A DNA stretch of 18,688 nucleotides from Flammula alnicola (taxonomy: Eukaryota > Basidiomycota > Agaricomycetes > Agaricales > Strophariaceae): the NCBI GenBank assembly GCA_015499995.1, contig JADNRV010000666.1, positions 1 through 18,688 on the forward strand, written 5' to 3'. The notes beneath the pieces were generated by a model that saw only the letters and a list, made by a program, of their open reading frames with translations, was not told the origin of the DNA and ran no database searches. Within the stretch, counting starts at the first letter, position 1; each line of letters starts with the position of its first letter. Below are positions 18,308 through 18,688 of the stretch, in pieces. The position numbers were made by a program, and so were the translations under genes.

Positions 18308-18688
18308 ATGGCCACTCTCTCAGCTGACTCTGATCATTCTACGACGATCTCCCGTTGTTCCTTGATCGACACACTTTGGCACGCCTCAAGGACGCAACTC
18401 TGCAATTTGATGCGGACTATTTATGCCCTGGCGCTTCCCATTCCTTTGGTTTGGACGTTATTAGGCAGCTAGCTGCTGACGCTGTACGTTCTTGCTTCCC
18501 AGCTGTACACTTCGTCGCTCTTTGTCTAACTTTATTGCCTAGTGCGCCCTTCACCTTTCTCCGGAATATGTCGCCGCACATCCCGACGCATATTTCATAT
18601 TATCGTCGATTGCGGAGTCCGAACAAGAGCTTCTTGCTTTTTGTTTTCCCGGAGATCGCGTATCTTATCATCTCAGCCGGTCATCCGA
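18308..18688 (+). pseudogene. Gene 7: partial gene at the window end with a -1 shift near its start
   Basis: The ATG at 18308 opens MATLSADSDH. From about 18334 the better frame is one base earlier: FYDDLPLFLDRHTLARLKD and on to VIRQLAADA at 18483. A single missing T in the TT at about 18337-18338 would explain the change. The intron is 18484-18542 (59 nt, GTACGT...CCTAG). The second exon continues open (CALHLSPEYVAAHPDAYFIL) to the end of the window. I do not recognise the family. Its position just right of a polypurine-tract-like block matches gene 6, so it may be the corresponding antisense gene of a second element, although the proteins look different beyond MA(S/T). It might be intact if the missing T is an assembly error. 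Confidence 0.55.

Noticed and set aside
1..18688. CRISPR array, tRNA or rRNA genes
   Set aside because: The repeats lack regular spacers, and no cloverleaf or ribosomal sequence was recognised by eye.

Overview
The window looks like an accessory, transposon-rich stretch of a basidiomycete genome, most likely Agaricomycetes. The reasons are compact genes broken by 48-71 nt GT-AG introns, a KDZ-family (Kyakuja-Dileera-Zisupton) transposase gene with its cysteine cluster, and several protein families that I recall as multicopy in mushroom genomes. No tRNA, rRNA, CRISPR array or bacterial-type feature is visible. All family calls rest on remembered motifs, not on a search.

Left flank, 1-2625. 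There is no convincing gene. An AT-rich stretch (1-830) is followed by a large imperfect foldback (about 970-1524), a cluster of repeats carrying the 16-bp palindrome CCAGCGAATTCGCTGG twice (1612-1756), and a second, tighter foldback of about 270 bp (about 2075-2345).

Central module, 2626-13892. Five genes are arranged as two divergent pairs plus one: gene 1 (minus, 177 aa) and gene 2 (plus, 858 aa, six-cysteine zinc-cluster motif plus coiled coil); gene 3 (minus, 696 aa) and the KDZ transposase gene (plus, 9063-12945); then gene 5 (plus, 275 aa). Both divergent promoters carry CACGTG. Genes 1, 2, 3 and 5 read cleanly across their introns. The KDZ gene is conserved in sequence, but its frame shifts by -1 at about twelve places and never by +1. 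A hexanucleotide motif (variants of TCGGCA/CCGGCA with their complements) is scattered through coding sequence, introns and spacers from about 1.78 to 13.6 kb and largely stops there. The module is best read as a KDZ transposon neighbourhood with accessory genes; its ends were not found.

Right part, 13893-18688. The composition changes to CTAGC-rich DNA. Two similar blocks (15213-15248 and 18191-18223) look like reverse complements of a Ty3/Gypsy polypurine tract plus adjoining stem-loop, so LTR-like DNA would lie to the left of each. Each is followed by a plus-strand gene, antisense to the inferred element. Gene 6 (15680-17666) has a six-cysteine motif and carries a nonsense codon. Gene 7 (18308 to the window end) is partial and has a -1 shift. 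Three hairpins lie in the 3' region of gene 6. No gag-pol is visible, so the elements are truncated, nested or non-autonomous.
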